Of a stretch of 64,000 nt of DNA, positions 39,310 to 48,202 are shown piece by piece. Source of the stretch: a virus; IMG/VR virus record IMGVR_UViG_3300033064_006579, positions 1 to 64,000 of that record; one strand, given 5' to 3'. A program made the translations under genes and the position numbers. The notes beneath the pieces were generated by a model, which was given only the letters and a program-made list of their open reading frames with translations, was not told the origin of the DNA and searched no databases. Positions within the stretch are counted from its first letter, which is position 1; each line of letters begins with the position of its first letter.

Positions 39310-39678
39310 TCAAAATCCGTAATCTTTCAACTCCCCTCGCTTGCGCATCTTGGAGACTTGCCGAGGCGTGACAACACGATTAAATTTACTATTCAACTCC
39401 TCGGCGATCTCGGCGTTCGTTTTGTGAGAATGTTTACCGAAATTTTCCTTTTTACTTTGCTTCATATTGGCCTCTTTTATCTTCATCATTTTGCACGGCT
39501 TGTAGGAACACTCTTTACAAGGATCGCAACGAGTCGCAACGAAAAGACCTTGAAAGGCCATAAAGCCAGAATCCAATTGATTCGACTTCGCAAAAGACTC
39601 TGCAAGCTCGCATCCTGAGTCCCATCGAACCATAGCCATAAACCTCAGAAAATCATTAGTATTCTTTATTTCGTTCAT
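39310..39678 (-). CDS. Hypothetical protein with Cys cluster, 122 aa
   Basis: 122 residues. TRCDPCKECSYKPCKM in the middle holds four cysteines, and NAEIAEELNSKFNRVVTPRQ then VSKMRKRGEL at the C-terminus looks like a helix-turn-helix. GGAGGAAA precedes the start. The 230 bases upstream are gene-poor; a 40-residue frame without a standard start (DDVKILLSPGLKSVGAIVKS) may hide there. Confidence 0.55.
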   Translation of the reverse strand: MNEIKNTNDFLRFMAMVRWDSGCELAESFAKSNQLDSGFMAFQGLFVATRCDPCKECSYKPCKMMKIKEANMKQSKKENFGKHSHKTNAEIAEELNSKFNRVVTPRQVSKMRKRGELKDYGF

Positions 39679-39910
39679 AATACATTTCCTCCTTTTTTGA
39701 TGTTTGATTTAACCTCTCAAATCAAAGGGTAACCGAAGTCGCCCTTATCTTTCAAAAATTAAATCATTTCTTTTTAAATTTGGACTTGCTCCCGCCAACC
39801 CACCGCTCTTCACAATGGCGCCTACTGATTTCAGCCCTGGCGAGAGCAAGATTTTTACATCATCTTCTATGACTATTCAGAGTCAGCCTCCGGTTCGGAA
39901 TAAAAACGAT

Positions 39911-40363
39911 CTAAGAATACCAGTGCAAATACCCAAACATGACTTTTACAGAATATTTCTTTGCAAAATAGTCAATAACACCTTTATAAACCTCTTCAAA
40001 TTTTTTCATTGAAAATTCTACCATTTCTTTAGTTATTTCTACCATAGGCAACCTCTCGTCGATGAAGGTGTCACTATCACCCACCAAATTTCCAATGGCA
40101 TAAATAATCGGCGAACCATGATCTGCCATTTGATCCATCCCTTCCCGCAAAAAATCCTCAAACTCATCTGGAAGGATGTTGAAGAGAGATTCTGTATATT
40201 CTTCAAACTCATTGCTTTGCTGTAAAACAGCTCCACAACTGTTGCAAAATTCTCCTAACTTTCTCCCGTGTTCTGGACAAAATAGGTCTTGGCTTCGCAC
40301 TTTCTTTCGGCCAACATCTATTGCCAAAAATGCTCCAATATAAATATTATGATCGACTCCCAT
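39911..40363 (-). CDS. Hypothetical protein with zinc motif, 150 aa
   Basis: 150 residues. An N-terminal beta-rich section (NIYIGAFLAIDVG), a zinc-like LFCPEHGRKLGEFCNSCGAV, and a helical C-terminal half. GGAGG precedes the ATG. The upstream 110 bases hold nothing I can name. Function unknown. Confidence 0.55.
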   Translation of the reverse strand: MGVDHNIYIGAFLAIDVGRKKVRSQDLFCPEHGRKLGEFCNSCGAVLQQSNEFEEYTESLFNILPDEFEDFLREGMDQMADHGSPIIYAIGNLVGDSDTFIDERLPMVEITKEMVEFSMKKFEEVYKGVIDYFAKKYSVKVMFGYLHWYS

Positions 40364-40474
40364 TTTCTACCTCCTTTGTAATAAGGTGGCGGGCTGGATT
40401 TCACCATGTCGGCCGCAGTCTCTTATTTTTTGCGACAACAGCAAATAGGACCACCCTAATGGTTTAATTTTCTA

Positions 40475-43234
40475 TCAATTAACTGCCATCAACTCAGCGG
40501 CATCTTTTGCCAGTCTCTTCGCCAGTGTCGGCTGGAAGAGAGTTAATAGTTTCTTCCTGTTACCCTTATCGGCAACGTCGGAAAGGGATTTGACACCCTT
40601 GTCCCAAAGCTTTCTCGCCTTAACGGCGCCGACGCCCTTGAGTCTTACAAGCCCAGCCATCTCGGCAGGAATGCCGTAAGTTACTCTTGCCGGCAAAACC
40701 GACCAGAGAGCGTCTTGATTCCACTTGGCATACATCCCATCGATCAAAGATATCGCCTGAACTACCCTGGCAATGTCGAAGATGACACCACGCTTCATCG
40801 CCCCGAGCATCCCTTTAGTCTCTTCTCCAACGAGACAAGAATAAACGGCAAAGGCAGAGACAATAGCATCACTTGCCATTACCCCTCTGTTCTTCAGTTG
40901 CCATCTCATGTCGTCGGTTTCGAACTGAAGATCCTTCGGGACGTATCCCATGTTGTTACTCGGGATATCTCCCAGCGCCCAAGCCAAGGTGATGTCGTCA
41001 AAAGCAACTTGTTTATCTATGAGGTTATCGGTATACATATTAATCGCTTGGGCTGGCTTCTCAGCCGGCCAAATCTTACTGAAGTTCTTATACCACGCAT
41101 AAACGTCATAAGGCGAAAAATACATCCAAGCACAAACCTTGCCTAATCCAGTTACGAACGGTTTGTCGCCGCTCAATCCAATCATCTCCATTCTGAGAAG
41201 ATCGTCAAGAAGCCCCTCGGCATCTGAGGTCGCCAGCGGCATTTGATCTTGCCGATAGGACAGCGATCTTTGATACCACTTCATCAAGCTGCTGACCGAA
41301 GTGATTTCGTTGATCGCTATCTCGGCAATCACATGAAACGCTAAGGTGTGATGGTTGTTAAGGACTGAAGTGACCGGCCGTGGGTTTTTGAAGGTCTCTA
41401 TCCACTGGTTGGTAGTCATTTCCGGGATGATGAGGTAAACGTGGCCCTCGTCATCTATTCCATATCTGCCAGCCCTTCCGGACATCTGAATAATGTCCAG
41501 CTCATCAACTTCGTTAAGGCCGCGATGGACCCCAACGATAATCACGTTTCTCGCCGGGAGATTACGTCCCCAGGCCAACGTCGACGTACTTACCATAACC
41601 CTAATACCATTATCGCGATCAGCAAACTTTCCTTCAACCTCGAGTCGCTCAGAGAGGTTCAAATCGGCATTGTGAAAGACGGCATCCTTCTGGCCGATCT
41701 GATGGAGGCGTTTCACAATGTCTCTGCCAGTACCCTTATCGTGACAGAATATAAGAAATTTTTCATCTGGCTTGCTCATGGCAATATCAACCGCCGTCGA
41801 ACGTTTTTGTTCCTGACTCGCCCAGTAATCTTCCCACCCACGCTGATTGCGAACAATTGGATACTCATGATAATGCATCTGGAGCGTAACCGGTCTCCAG
41901 AGGTTGTAAATCACATTGGTCTTTTTACTATTAAGATCGCTCAGCCACTCGCCAAGCTCGCCAACATTCGGCATTGTAGCGCTCAGGAAAAGGATGCGTG
42001 CATCGCTGTTAATTTTTGTAAACCGCATGATCCCCGATTCCACCGCATGCCCTCTGCTGGTGGTCAAAATATGACTTTCATCAACGATCACTAACCCAAC
42101 CCTTTTGAGCCAATAATTTTTCTCACTGTGCATCTTCCTCGTCCTGGAATCTGCCATCTCGCTCGTCATGACGATAATCCTGCTTCGATCCAACTTCTCC
42201 TTCATTTCCTTAGACAGGCTGTAATCACCAGTCATAATGACGATCTCTTCGTTGGGAAAACGTTTCTGCCAATCATCATATTTCTCTTGAGTCAATGCTT
42301 TGAGAGGAGAAAGGTAGATCACAATTCTATCCTCTTTATAAAGCGTATGATCCATCAAAAGTTCAGCCGCAATAGTTTTGCCAGCGCTCGTTTGAGCGCC
42401 GATAACCAAGTTGGCGTCCTCTTCGTGATAGGCAAAGGTTTCTGATTGAATGGGATTGAAGAAATTAAAGGGATATTCGAACGGCCCGTAGCCCTTGGTG
42501 GCAACCAGTCCGTCAACGGATCGGGCCTCTTCGACTCTCGATACTCCAAGTTCCGTGCGCCGCTCCAACAGCACTTCATCTGTCGCGTCAACTTTCGGTT
42601 CCTCCTCACCCGTCCCATCTCCCTCTTCCACTCTTGACTCAATTTGTTTGTCGTCATTGTCGCTACCTCCCTCTAAGAATTTTTCTTTGAAGGAAGGATC
42701 TTTTTCGAGCACCTTACCTTCAAAAGTAAGTTTACCCTTCGGATTTGTTTCGCCGATTACATATTGCAATTGTTTTTCAGAAAGCGAACCGCGCTCGATC
42801 AACTGTTCGTAAAGGCTTTGAGCGAAGCCCATCCAAGAGACCGCGTCGTGATCGAGGACGCCCTTGACATATTCCATGTCGGTTACTTGCTGAAGTGTCG
42901 CCCTATCCAAAAACTCGGCGACCCTTGATTTGATTCGATTCTCAATGCTTGTCTTCTTCTCGACCCTGAGGATCTTCTTGCCCTTGCCGATGAACTTGCT
43001 ATTTTTTGTATCCCAAAAGACGACGCGGATAGCGTCATCACCCTTACCACGAGTCTCGCCAGTCCTGACGTCAACCGTACTGTAAATTCGTACGGAGATA
43101 ACTGGGTTTTCGGTGGGAATCTCGTAGACGATCTCCTTAATATTTTTCATGTTAGGGTCTTCTACGATCGCCCAATCCTCCGGCAAGATCGCCTCGAACT
43201 GATCCTTCGTCAGCGTAACGAAATTACTTGCCAT
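40475..43234 (-). CDS. Hel308/Ski2-like DNA helicase with N-terminal extension
   Basis: 919 residues. From about residue 255 the Ski2 order is clear: NFFNPIQSETFAYHEED (Q motif), VIGAQTSAGKTIAAELL (I), IYLSPLKALTQEKYDDW (Ia), GLVIVDESHIL (II), ILFLSATMPNV (III), VMVSTSTLAWGRNLPA (V) and QMSGRAGRYG (VI). A winged-helix and ratchet-like region follows, and the end has a helix-hairpin-helix (LVRLKGVGAVKARKLWDKGV). The first 240 residues are unlike Hel308 and contain an acidic linker. Hel308 enzymes unwind lagging strands at stalled forks and are mainly archaeal and eukaryotic; in phages they are uncommon. Confidence 0.85.
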   Translation of the reverse strand: MASNFVTLTKDQFEAILPEDWAIVEDPNMKNIKEIVYEIPTENPVISVRIYSTVDVRTGETRGKGDDAIRVVFWDTKNSKFIGKGKKILRVEKKTSIENRIKSRVAEFLDRATLQQVTDMEYVKGVLDHDAVSWMGFAQSLYEQLIERGSLSEKQLQYVIGETNPKGKLTFEGKVLEKDPSFKEKFLEGGSDNDDKQIESRVEEGDGTGEEEPKVDATDEVLLERRTELGVSRVEEARSVDGLVATKGYGPFEYPFNFFNPIQSETFAYHEEDANLVIGAQTSAGKTIAAELLMDHTLYKEDRIVIYLSPLKALTQEKYDDWQKRFPNEEIVIMTGDYSLSKEMKEKLDRSRIIVMTSEMADSRTRKMHSEKNYWLKRVGLVIVDESHILTTSRGHAVESGIMRFTKINSDARILFLSATMPNVGELGEWLSDLNSKKTNVIYNLWRPVTLQMHYHEYPIVRNQRGWEDYWASQEQKRSTAVDIAMSKPDEKFLIFCHDKGTGRDIVKRLHQIGQKDAVFHNADLNLSERLEVEGKFADRDNGIRVMVSTSTLAWGRNLPARNVIIVGVHRGLNEVDELDIIQMSGRAGRYGIDDEGHVYLIIPEMTTNQWIETFKNPRPVTSVLNNHHTLAFHVIAEIAINEITSVSSLMKWYQRSLSYRQDQMPLATSDAEGLLDDLLRMEMIGLSGDKPFVTGLGKVCAWMYFSPYDVYAWYKNFSKIWPAEKPAQAINMYTDNLIDKQVAFDDITLAWALGDIPSNNMGYVPKDLQFETDDMRWQLKNRGVMASDAIVSAFAVYSCLVGEETKGMLGAMKRGVIFDIARVVQAISLIDGMYAKWNQDALWSVLPARVTYGIPAEMAGLVRLKGVGAVKARKLWDKGVKSLSDVADKGNRKKLLTLFQPTLAKRLAKDAAELMAVN

Positions 43235-43312
43235 AATTTTACCTCCTTTTTGATGACTGCATTCTAACTTATCTACCCAACCCTCGAACGAGTCAAGGGC
43301 GGGGCCACAAGG

Positions 43313-43669
43313 TTAGCCGTCCGCACAGAGACGACACATGCCCATCGTTAAAAAGTCGATGATTGTGTCCACCATACAGCCACATCTGTCACAATGTCCG
43401 ATTGTGGAGCGCAACGCGGCCCCGCAATCCTGACAGAAATCGCCGGGTTCTCTCGTCGAGAACCCCACGCATCTTTTACAGTATCCTCGTTCGGAGTTTA
43501 TAGCCTCTGCCCCGCCCTCATGGCAGGAATCGCAGACACCATCGGTCAACCAATCTGCGGGGACGGGCCTCCCGCAGGCATCACACGGGACGGCTTGAGC
43601 CTGGCCCGCTCGTTTAGCGCGGAACTTTTCTTGCTCGCGCTCGATAACCTTTCGATCTTGATCTTTCAT
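43313..43669 (-). CDS. Multi-zinc-ribbon protein
   Basis: 118 residues with 14 cysteines in C-x2-C pairs: CDACG, CDSCH, CKRC, CQDCG, CDRCGC and CRLC. This reads as three rubredoxin-like zinc ribbons in a row. The N-terminus is a charged helix. The start has a weak GGAGG. Possible RNA- or protein-binding role; unknown. Confidence 0.62.
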   Translation of the reverse strand: MKDQDRKVIEREQEKFRAKRAGQAQAVPCDACGRPVPADWLTDGVCDSCHEGGAEAINSERGYCKRCVGFSTREPGDFCQDCGAALRSTIGHCDRCGCMVDTIIDFLTMGMCRLCADG

Positions 43670-43752
43670 CTCTATCCCTCCTCTAATTTGATTAACTCAT
43701 TCTAACAATCATCCCTGCCCAGGCATAAAGCAAAGCGTGGGCAGAGTGAAAA

Positions 43753-44487
43753 TTAGACATCGTCATCGGCGTCGGTCTTAATTCTCCAGTTGTTGTCCAG
43801 GCAGGAGACGACGCCCTTTGCAGATTCAAGAGCTCTAAAGCTCTCGACGAAGGAATCAATGGCTTGAAGCACTTGTCTTTCAACTGTGTCTAAACGTTTC
43901 ATACCAAATAGCTCTTCATAATCTACCCAGTCCCAAGAGTTGGTCATGTTAGCAACTGCATCTCTGATTTGACTTATCCGAACCAACCTGTCGGTGAACG
44001 AGTGAAACGACTGAATCATAAAACGATAAATTGCATTGGTGGTCCCATCAGCCCACTCGGGGACTTCTTGCCAGCGCTTGTCGTGTCGCTTCTTCTCGCT
44101 GGCAGAAACCTTCTCTGTCGCCAAGCAATACCACCTTTTCTTATTGGGGTCGTGTTTGACTTTCATGAAAAAGGCTACTGTGGTAGTGGAAATACCACGG
44201 GGCCATTCTTTTTCGACAATGGGGATGTCTTCCGGATGCTCGACTAAATGATACGCCAAACTCCCCCAATAATCTCTAAGTCCCTCTTTGCCGACAAGGT
44301 AATCGGGCGAATGTTGAGTCGAGCCGTCGCCATAAGTGTCATACTGATAACAGTGCTGTCCGAGATATTGAGCAGGATTGCCATAAAAACCAGTGTGGTT
44401 AGAAAGGTCAGCGCGATCAAACGAATAGCCGATCTTGTCGCCATTCTCCCTACTCTTAAACGTAAACCTCGATCTTAGTTCTGTCAT
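43753..44487 (-). CDS. Hypothetical protein, 244 aa
   Basis: 244 residues with many aromatic and charged residues (GFYGNPAQYLGQHCYQYDTY, YWGSLAYHLVEHPEDIPIVE). No hydrophobic membrane segment and no known catalytic motif visible. Downstream it ends in an acidic tail (DADDDV). GAGGT before the ATG is a reasonable ribosome-binding site. No family recognised. Confidence 0.55.
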   Translation of the reverse strand: MTELRSRFTFKSRENGDKIGYSFDRADLSNHTGFYGNPAQYLGQHCYQYDTYGDGSTQHSPDYLVGKEGLRDYWGSLAYHLVEHPEDIPIVEKEWPRGISTTTVAFFMKVKHDPNKKRWYCLATEKVSASEKKRHDKRWQEVPEWADGTTNAIYRFMIQSFHSFTDRLVRISQIRDAVANMTNSWDWVDYEELFGMKRLDTVERQVLQAIDSFVESFRALESAKGVVSCLDNNWRIKTDADDDV

Positions 44488-44514
44488 GATTTTTACCTCT
44501 CTTTATTTGTTTGC

Positions 44515-44721
44515 TTATTCAACGCCAAGCTTCTCGGCAATTTCCCTGCATTCCCAGCAAGCCTCGGCCCACAAATTATTTTCCTGGCCTTCTTTATTCA
44601 TTTTAATTTGATGAGCTCTTGTTTCACGAAATGCTGCCATACCACCTATGCCCATTTCCGTCAGGTGTCTCTGCTGTGTTTTGTTCAAAACTCTTCTTGC
44701 TAATTTGGTTCTGATTGCCAT
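44515..44721 (-). CDS. Hypothetical protein, 68 aa
   Basis: 68 residues: basic N-terminal helix (IRTKLARRVLNKTQQRHLTE) and CWECREIAEKLGVE at the end. GGGAGGTAAAAG precedes the start. Upstream a 13-bp hairpin separates it from the ribbon-helix-helix gene. Function unknown. Confidence 0.5.
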   Translation of the reverse strand: MAIRTKLARRVLNKTQQRHLTEMGIGGMAAFRETRAHQIKMNKEGQENNLWAEACWECREIAEKLGVE

Positions 44722-44769
44722 AATCTTTTACCTCCCTTTATTTTATTTGTTTTTGCCAGCGCTTCCATT

Positions 44770-44805
44770 ATTGCCCCTCACTCTATACAAAAAGTGAGGG
44801 GCAAT
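44770..44805. terminator. 13-bp perfect hairpin
   Basis: ATTGCCCCTCACT (44770-44782) and AGTGAGGGGCAAT (44793-44805) pair perfectly across a 10-nt loop. It follows the ribbon-helix-helix gene. Neither strand has a clear T-run after it, so it may be a Rho-independent terminator remnant, an RNA-stabilising hairpin or a binding site. Confidence 0.45.
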
Positions 44806-44833
44806 CCCAAGAGCACCCGCCATTATTTTATTT

Positions 44834-45010
44834 TTATTTTTCTTTTTCTTTTTCGTTTATCGATCCATAATTTTTCTCCTTTCGAAAAATGTGCTTCTCA
44901 AGAGCATTTCGAATCTCTCCCGAGAAGCTCCGGTTATTGGCAAGTGCATCCGCTTTGAGCTGCTTAATTAGATTAACTGGCAGCGTTACGGATACGTTTT
45001 TACGCACCAT
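44834..45010 (-). CDS. Ribbon-helix-helix (Arc/CopG-type) DNA-binding protein
   Basis: 58 residues from ATG at 45010, overlapping the ArdC-like stop (TAATG; GGAGGGG before). KNVSVTLPVNLIKQLKADAL is the beta-strand plus first helix and NNRSFSGEIRNALEKHI the second helix of an Arc/CopG fold. The tail is low-complexity Lys/Glu. Such proteins regulate their own operon by binding short inverted sites. Coupling to the anti-restriction domain gene suggests joint regulation. Confidence 0.75.
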   Translation of the reverse strand: MVRKNVSVTLPVNLIKQLKADALANNRSFSGEIRNALEKHIFRKEKNYGSINEKEKEK

Positions 45011-45366
45011 TATTTATCCCCTCCTTTCTCTATCAAATCTGTTTGCGAGATGTGGAATACAGTGGTCGTTTTAGGTCGACGACCAGTCTTTGTTTCTTTC
45101 TCCCCGGTCTCGGTGTTCTCGACTTCTTTCTTTATTGACGTGGATATCGATATCCACGTCAATATCTTCACCCCGTGCTCGCCCTTACGAACCTGCCTTC
45201 CCAATGCTCTCCAGGCGTTATACGTGAAGACATTGACTCTCGGTTCGATATCATCCTCGGCAATTCCTTTCTCGGCAAACCCGTTGAAAATTGCCGGGTA
45301 ATTAACCATCGATTCGTGGCCGGTCGCATTAGCGAGTGCCTCTTTTTCGATCTCTTGTTTCGTCAT
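45010..45366 (-). CDS. ArdC-type N-terminal domain (anti-restriction), truncated
   Basis: 118 residues. RVNVFTYNAWRALGRQVRKG then EHGVKILTWISI matches the ArdC/DUF1738 N-terminal ssDNA-binding module ('N-x-x-Nal...GyQVrKGe-x-g'). The C-terminal metalloprotease-like domain of ArdC is missing and the protein ends with a Lys-rich stretch. ArdC protects incoming ssDNA from restriction in conjugation; a domain-only version in a phage might protect DNA on entry. Inference. Confidence 0.68.
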   Translation of the reverse strand: MTKQEIEKEALANATGHESMVNYPAIFNGFAEKGIAEDDIEPRVNVFTYNAWRALGRQVRKGEHGVKILTWISISTSIKKEVENTETGEKETKTGRRPKTTTVFHISQTDLIEKGGDK

Positions 45367-45425
45367 GATTTTACCTCCAATTAAAAAATTTATATCAATC
45401 TGCTATTAACAAAAAACCTCTTCTT

Positions 45426-45608
45426 TTAATCCTTCCAGTATTTTCGCCTCCTTATTTTTGTTTTCTCGCCGAAGATCTTCTCGGCATGAGCCCTCGCAAA
45501 CTCGCAGACGAGATCATCTCTTTTGTAATCAATTCTTACCTTCTCAATCGATCCGAGCTTGACTACTTTGTCTCTGATAAAGGATTTTTGACTTGGTTTA
45601 AGTGCCAT
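45426..45608 (-). CDS. Small basic hypothetical protein
   Basis: 60 residues, MALKPSQKSFIRDKVVKLGS and a basic end (KTKIRRRKYWKD). GGAGGGAGAA lies before the ATG; an ATATAAT-like box is 15 nt further up. Unknown function. Confidence 0.5.
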   Translation of the reverse strand: MALKPSQKSFIRDKVVKLGSIEKVRIDYKRDDLVCEFARAHAEKIFGEKTKIRRRKYWKD

Positions 45609-45646
45609 TTCTCCCTCCTCTATATAATATTGATTACTTTTAAAAT

Positions 45647-45689
45647 AAAACCTCGTCAGCTGGCGATTAGAGCAGTCAGAATCGGTTTT
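45647..45689 (+). repeat. 43-nt dispersed element, copy 3 (inverted relative to genes)
   Basis: Plus strand from AAAACCTCGTCAGCTGGCG to GTTTT, 43 nt. Same sequence layout as the minus-strand copies at 20514 and 62383 but in the opposite orientation. Its end overlaps the stop codon of the adjacent gene. Confidence 0.72.
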
Positions 45690-45912
45690 AAAGATAATCC
45701 CTGGAGTCCATCTTGGTCATTTGGTTCTCGACATTCTGAATCAAGAAAACCATTGATCCATAGGCTATAATCTCAGCCGTGGCGAAGAACTCTGATTCTG
45801 TAAACGGAGTCAGAACTAGATATTTGTCTGTCTCGTTTACGAAAAAAATCATCCCGGTTGGAATAGCCAACATCTCGACCAGTGCGTCTTTACAACCATC
45901 GAAATTTGTCAT
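45688..45912 (-). CDS. Hypothetical protein, 74 aa
   Basis: 74 residues. Central beta-rich part (IPTGMIFFVNETDKYLVLTP, IAYGSMVFLIQN). GGGAGGTAAAAATC precedes the ATG. The short size and strand pattern give no family. About 100 bases separate it from the next gene. Confidence 0.5.
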   Translation of the reverse strand: MTNFDGCKDALVEMLAIPTGMIFFVNETDKYLVLTPFTESEFFATAEIIAYGSMVFLIQNVENQMTKMDSRDYL

Positions 45913-46019
45913 GATTTTTACCTCCCTTTTTTAGTTTTTACTTCAAGCTCCAAGTAGGGCCACGAACCAGTGGGGTAGCTCATGACCGAACTAAAAATCT
46001 GAAGTGAAAAGGTTGACAA

Positions 46020-46865
46020 TTAACTGACAAGATCAACAAGTGCTTTCGCTGATGCGACATCGAATTTCTTGTTGATGCCCGTCGTTTGGAATTCCTCGCA
46101 ACTATAAGTAGTAAACCAAACATTGCCCGCCATAAACTTTATCGAAGAGCCTTCAGAATAGCTATTTCGACCAGTTTTGTACACAACTGTTTCCAGGTTC
46201 GTAGCTTTGGGAAAAGTTGCTTTGATCTTGTCGGCGAGGCTGGCCTTCGCATCCACCTTCGCTTTACGGCGGCTTCTATTGTCCTGAATCATCTTCAGAA
46301 GTTCGTTGCACTTCTTGTGGAGGTGAACAGCAACGTTCTTGGCGCCGAAATCCCTCTGGAGTCTATCGGCATTGACTTCAAAATCAGGAGTATAAATACG
46401 AAGAGCATATTTACTTGCTCGATAGCTCTTTGTGTAAAAAGATTCCCTACTAATTTTGGCATAATCATCGCCATCAACCCTTTTGATAAAAGAATTGTCT
46501 TGTCCCCAATCGCCAAACTCAGAGAACAAAGTGTAAATTTCTTTCCCGGCTTCCGTATTCAAGGCACCGACCAGTCCTTGCCATTTAATTTCCGTGATAA
46601 TCTGCGCCTGTTTCCTTACTGCCTCGAGTTTTTCTTCTTTAAGGCATCTGGCACAAATTTTCCTGTCGTCAATTTCTTCACTAATTTGCTTGTGACAGGA
46701 TTCGCATTCGATAACCGCCATTACCCTGTTGAACTCGGATGCGTAAATCTTACCTTGATCCACGTCTTCCATCGTTTGCAACAAGTTCTTGATTGCCTCT
46801 GTTGATCCAGCCTTTTCAGCCTCTTCCTTTACCATTTTGATAAAAACTAATTCTTTTTCAGCCAT
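46020..46865 (-). CDS. Hypothetical protein with zinc ribbon
   Basis: 281 residues from ATG at 46865, chosen for GGAGGTAAAAATA ahead of it. IECESCHKQISEEIDDRKIC then ARC near residue 55 forms a zinc ribbon. The N-terminus is helical, the middle (WQGLVGALNTEAGKEIYTLF) and C-terminus globular (SSIKFMAGNVWFTTYSCEEF). Two hairpins, 46891-46908 and 46928-46941, precede the start. No family recognised. Confidence 0.55.
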   Translation of the reverse strand: MAEKELVFIKMVKEEAEKAGSTEAIKNLLQTMEDVDQGKIYASEFNRVMAVIECESCHKQISEEIDDRKICARCLKEEKLEAVRKQAQIITEIKWQGLVGALNTEAGKEIYTLFSEFGDWGQDNSFIKRVDGDDYAKISRESFYTKSYRASKYALRIYTPDFEVNADRLQRDFGAKNVAVHLHKKCNELLKMIQDNRSRRKAKVDAKASLADKIKATFPKATNLETVVYKTGRNSYSEGSSIKFMAGNVWFTTYSCEEFQTTGINKKFDVASAKALVDLVS

Positions 46866-46890
46866 TATTTTTACCTCCAATTTTATTTAG

Positions 46891-46941
46891 CCTGTCTCAT
46901 CAGACAGGGTAGGCTATATCCCTATGACCCGCCGGAGCGGG
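46891..46941. promoter_or_regulatory. Two adjacent hairpins upstream of the 46865 gene
   Basis: CCTGTCT-CATC-AGACAGG (46891-46908) and CCCGC-CGGA-GCGGG (46928-46941) are compact stem-loops in the leader of the zinc-ribbon gene and behind the 84-aa gene. They could terminate or attenuate transcription between the two; no T-run is clear. Confidence 0.45.
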
Positions 46942-46956
46942 TTTCGACAAACATTG

Positions 46957-47211
46957 TTAAAAATCGTGCGCCAGCCTTCTTGGCTCAATCCAGCCCTCCC
47001 GAGTTCTCTCGACTTCTCCATAACCAGAGAACACTTCCAGATCGCTCCCCGAAATCTTTTCGTAAACAGCTACTGTCACTCTCTCGCCAGGTTCCAGATA
47101 TTTTGCCACTGCTCGGTAGGATCGAAAATCCCGACTTTCGATCCTTTTAATATCAATAACTCGGGTTGTTGACATAACAACGATCCTAATCCTTTTTGCC
47201 AATCTTGTCAT
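46957..47211 (-). CDS. Hypothetical protein, 84 aa
   Basis: 84 residues, beta-rich (IRIVVMSTTRVIDIKRIESR, GERVTVAVYEKISGSDLEVF). GGGAGGTAAGAATC precedes the ATG. It is the first gene after the long gene-free region, so its promoter should lie in 47.2-48.2 kb. Function unknown. Confidence 0.5.
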   Translation of the reverse strand: MTRLAKRIRIVVMSTTRVIDIKRIESRDFRSYRAVAKYLEPGERVTVAVYEKISGSDLEVFSGYGEVERTREGWIEPRRLAHDF

Positions 47212-48202
47212 GATTCTTACCTCCCTTTTTTAGTTTTTACTTTGATTTTGCACTCCCGGCTGATCACTCTCAAACTCGGCTCACGAAATTGAGTATGACA
47301 ATAATCAGCTTTGCAGAACAAAATCTACAATCTCCTATCATCGGCATCTCTGGTTTGCGGGGACAGGTTCGCGTGGAGTAGGGTAAGAAACTATATTTTA
47401 TGTCTTAATTTCCCGTCGGCTTGCATGAGAAAATCGCTCATCGCCGGAAGCTACTATATATAGTTTCGGGTGAATCACAGAATTCGCTTTGATACTGTCG
47501 ACTTTCTTGCCCGTCAAACTCCGGCATTTAAAATAACCGGCATTTGCCATAAAGAGTTGATTTTTAACTTAAAAACCTAAAATTGCTATTCACATCCCCT
47601 GGAATAGTCAGGTTCGGTTCTTTCACACCGAAAAATCACTGTAAGTCATTGTTTATACTTTTGTTTTCCCTATTTCTGAGAGGGAGGAGCTTAATCTGCC
47701 CCTACAGGTCTGAACCGCCCGCCTGCACGTGGGTGGGTTTCTACTTGATATTCCGGCTTCCCAGACCGGTCGCCCCAGCTGTGCTTATTATGGTGGGGTC
47801 GTTTGAGCTTTGCCTTTAGCTCTCTTTACTCTGGTTCCGGGGGCCGGTAGTATCCTTTCGGCAGAGTTTTTATTTTTTTGGAGGGGTTTAAGCTCTTTGG
47901 CCGCCCCCTCTCTGATCCTCTCTTTTCTCACCCCCCCTCCCTTATTAACTATTAAATTTTAATCCTATTTTAATGGTTTTTAATAGGAAGTAAAGCCCGA
48001 TATAGAGTGATTAAACCCGATGAGAGGCGATTACGGGAAAATCGAATACCCATAAATTCTTTATTTTTTGACTTAAGTTATTGATTATACTAAAGAAATG
48101 AGAAATAGGGAGGAAATTCCAAAAACTTTTTTCGTAGATATACTAAAAAATTTAAAGAAATGCTTTCGTTTCCAATAAAACAAGGATTTTTCTTAATTTT
48201 TT
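47212..48202. other. Gene-free region with nested hairpins
   Basis: About 990 bp with no supportable gene. A nested hairpin at 47387-47467 has a perfect 10-bp outer stem (GAAACTATAT/ATATAGTTTC), a GGC/GCC middle and ATGAG/CTCAT inner stem. Another stem, TTCGGT/ACCGAA, is at 47613-47632. The part 47940-48200 is very AT-rich. Candidates are a structured RNA, a promoter zone for the early genes or an origin. Confidence 0.55.

Noticed and set aside
40380-40460. tRNA-like segment before the Hel308-like gene
   Set aside because: The ends can pair (AGGGTGG with CCACCTT) at tRNA-like distance, but no T-arm or anticodon stem fits.
43692-43883. 63-aa frame
   Set aside because: Shadow of the 244-aa gene; no ribosome-binding site.
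45486-45770. 94-aa plus-strand frame containing 43-nt element copy 3
   Set aside because: Most of it is antisense to two minus genes and it has no start signal near the element.
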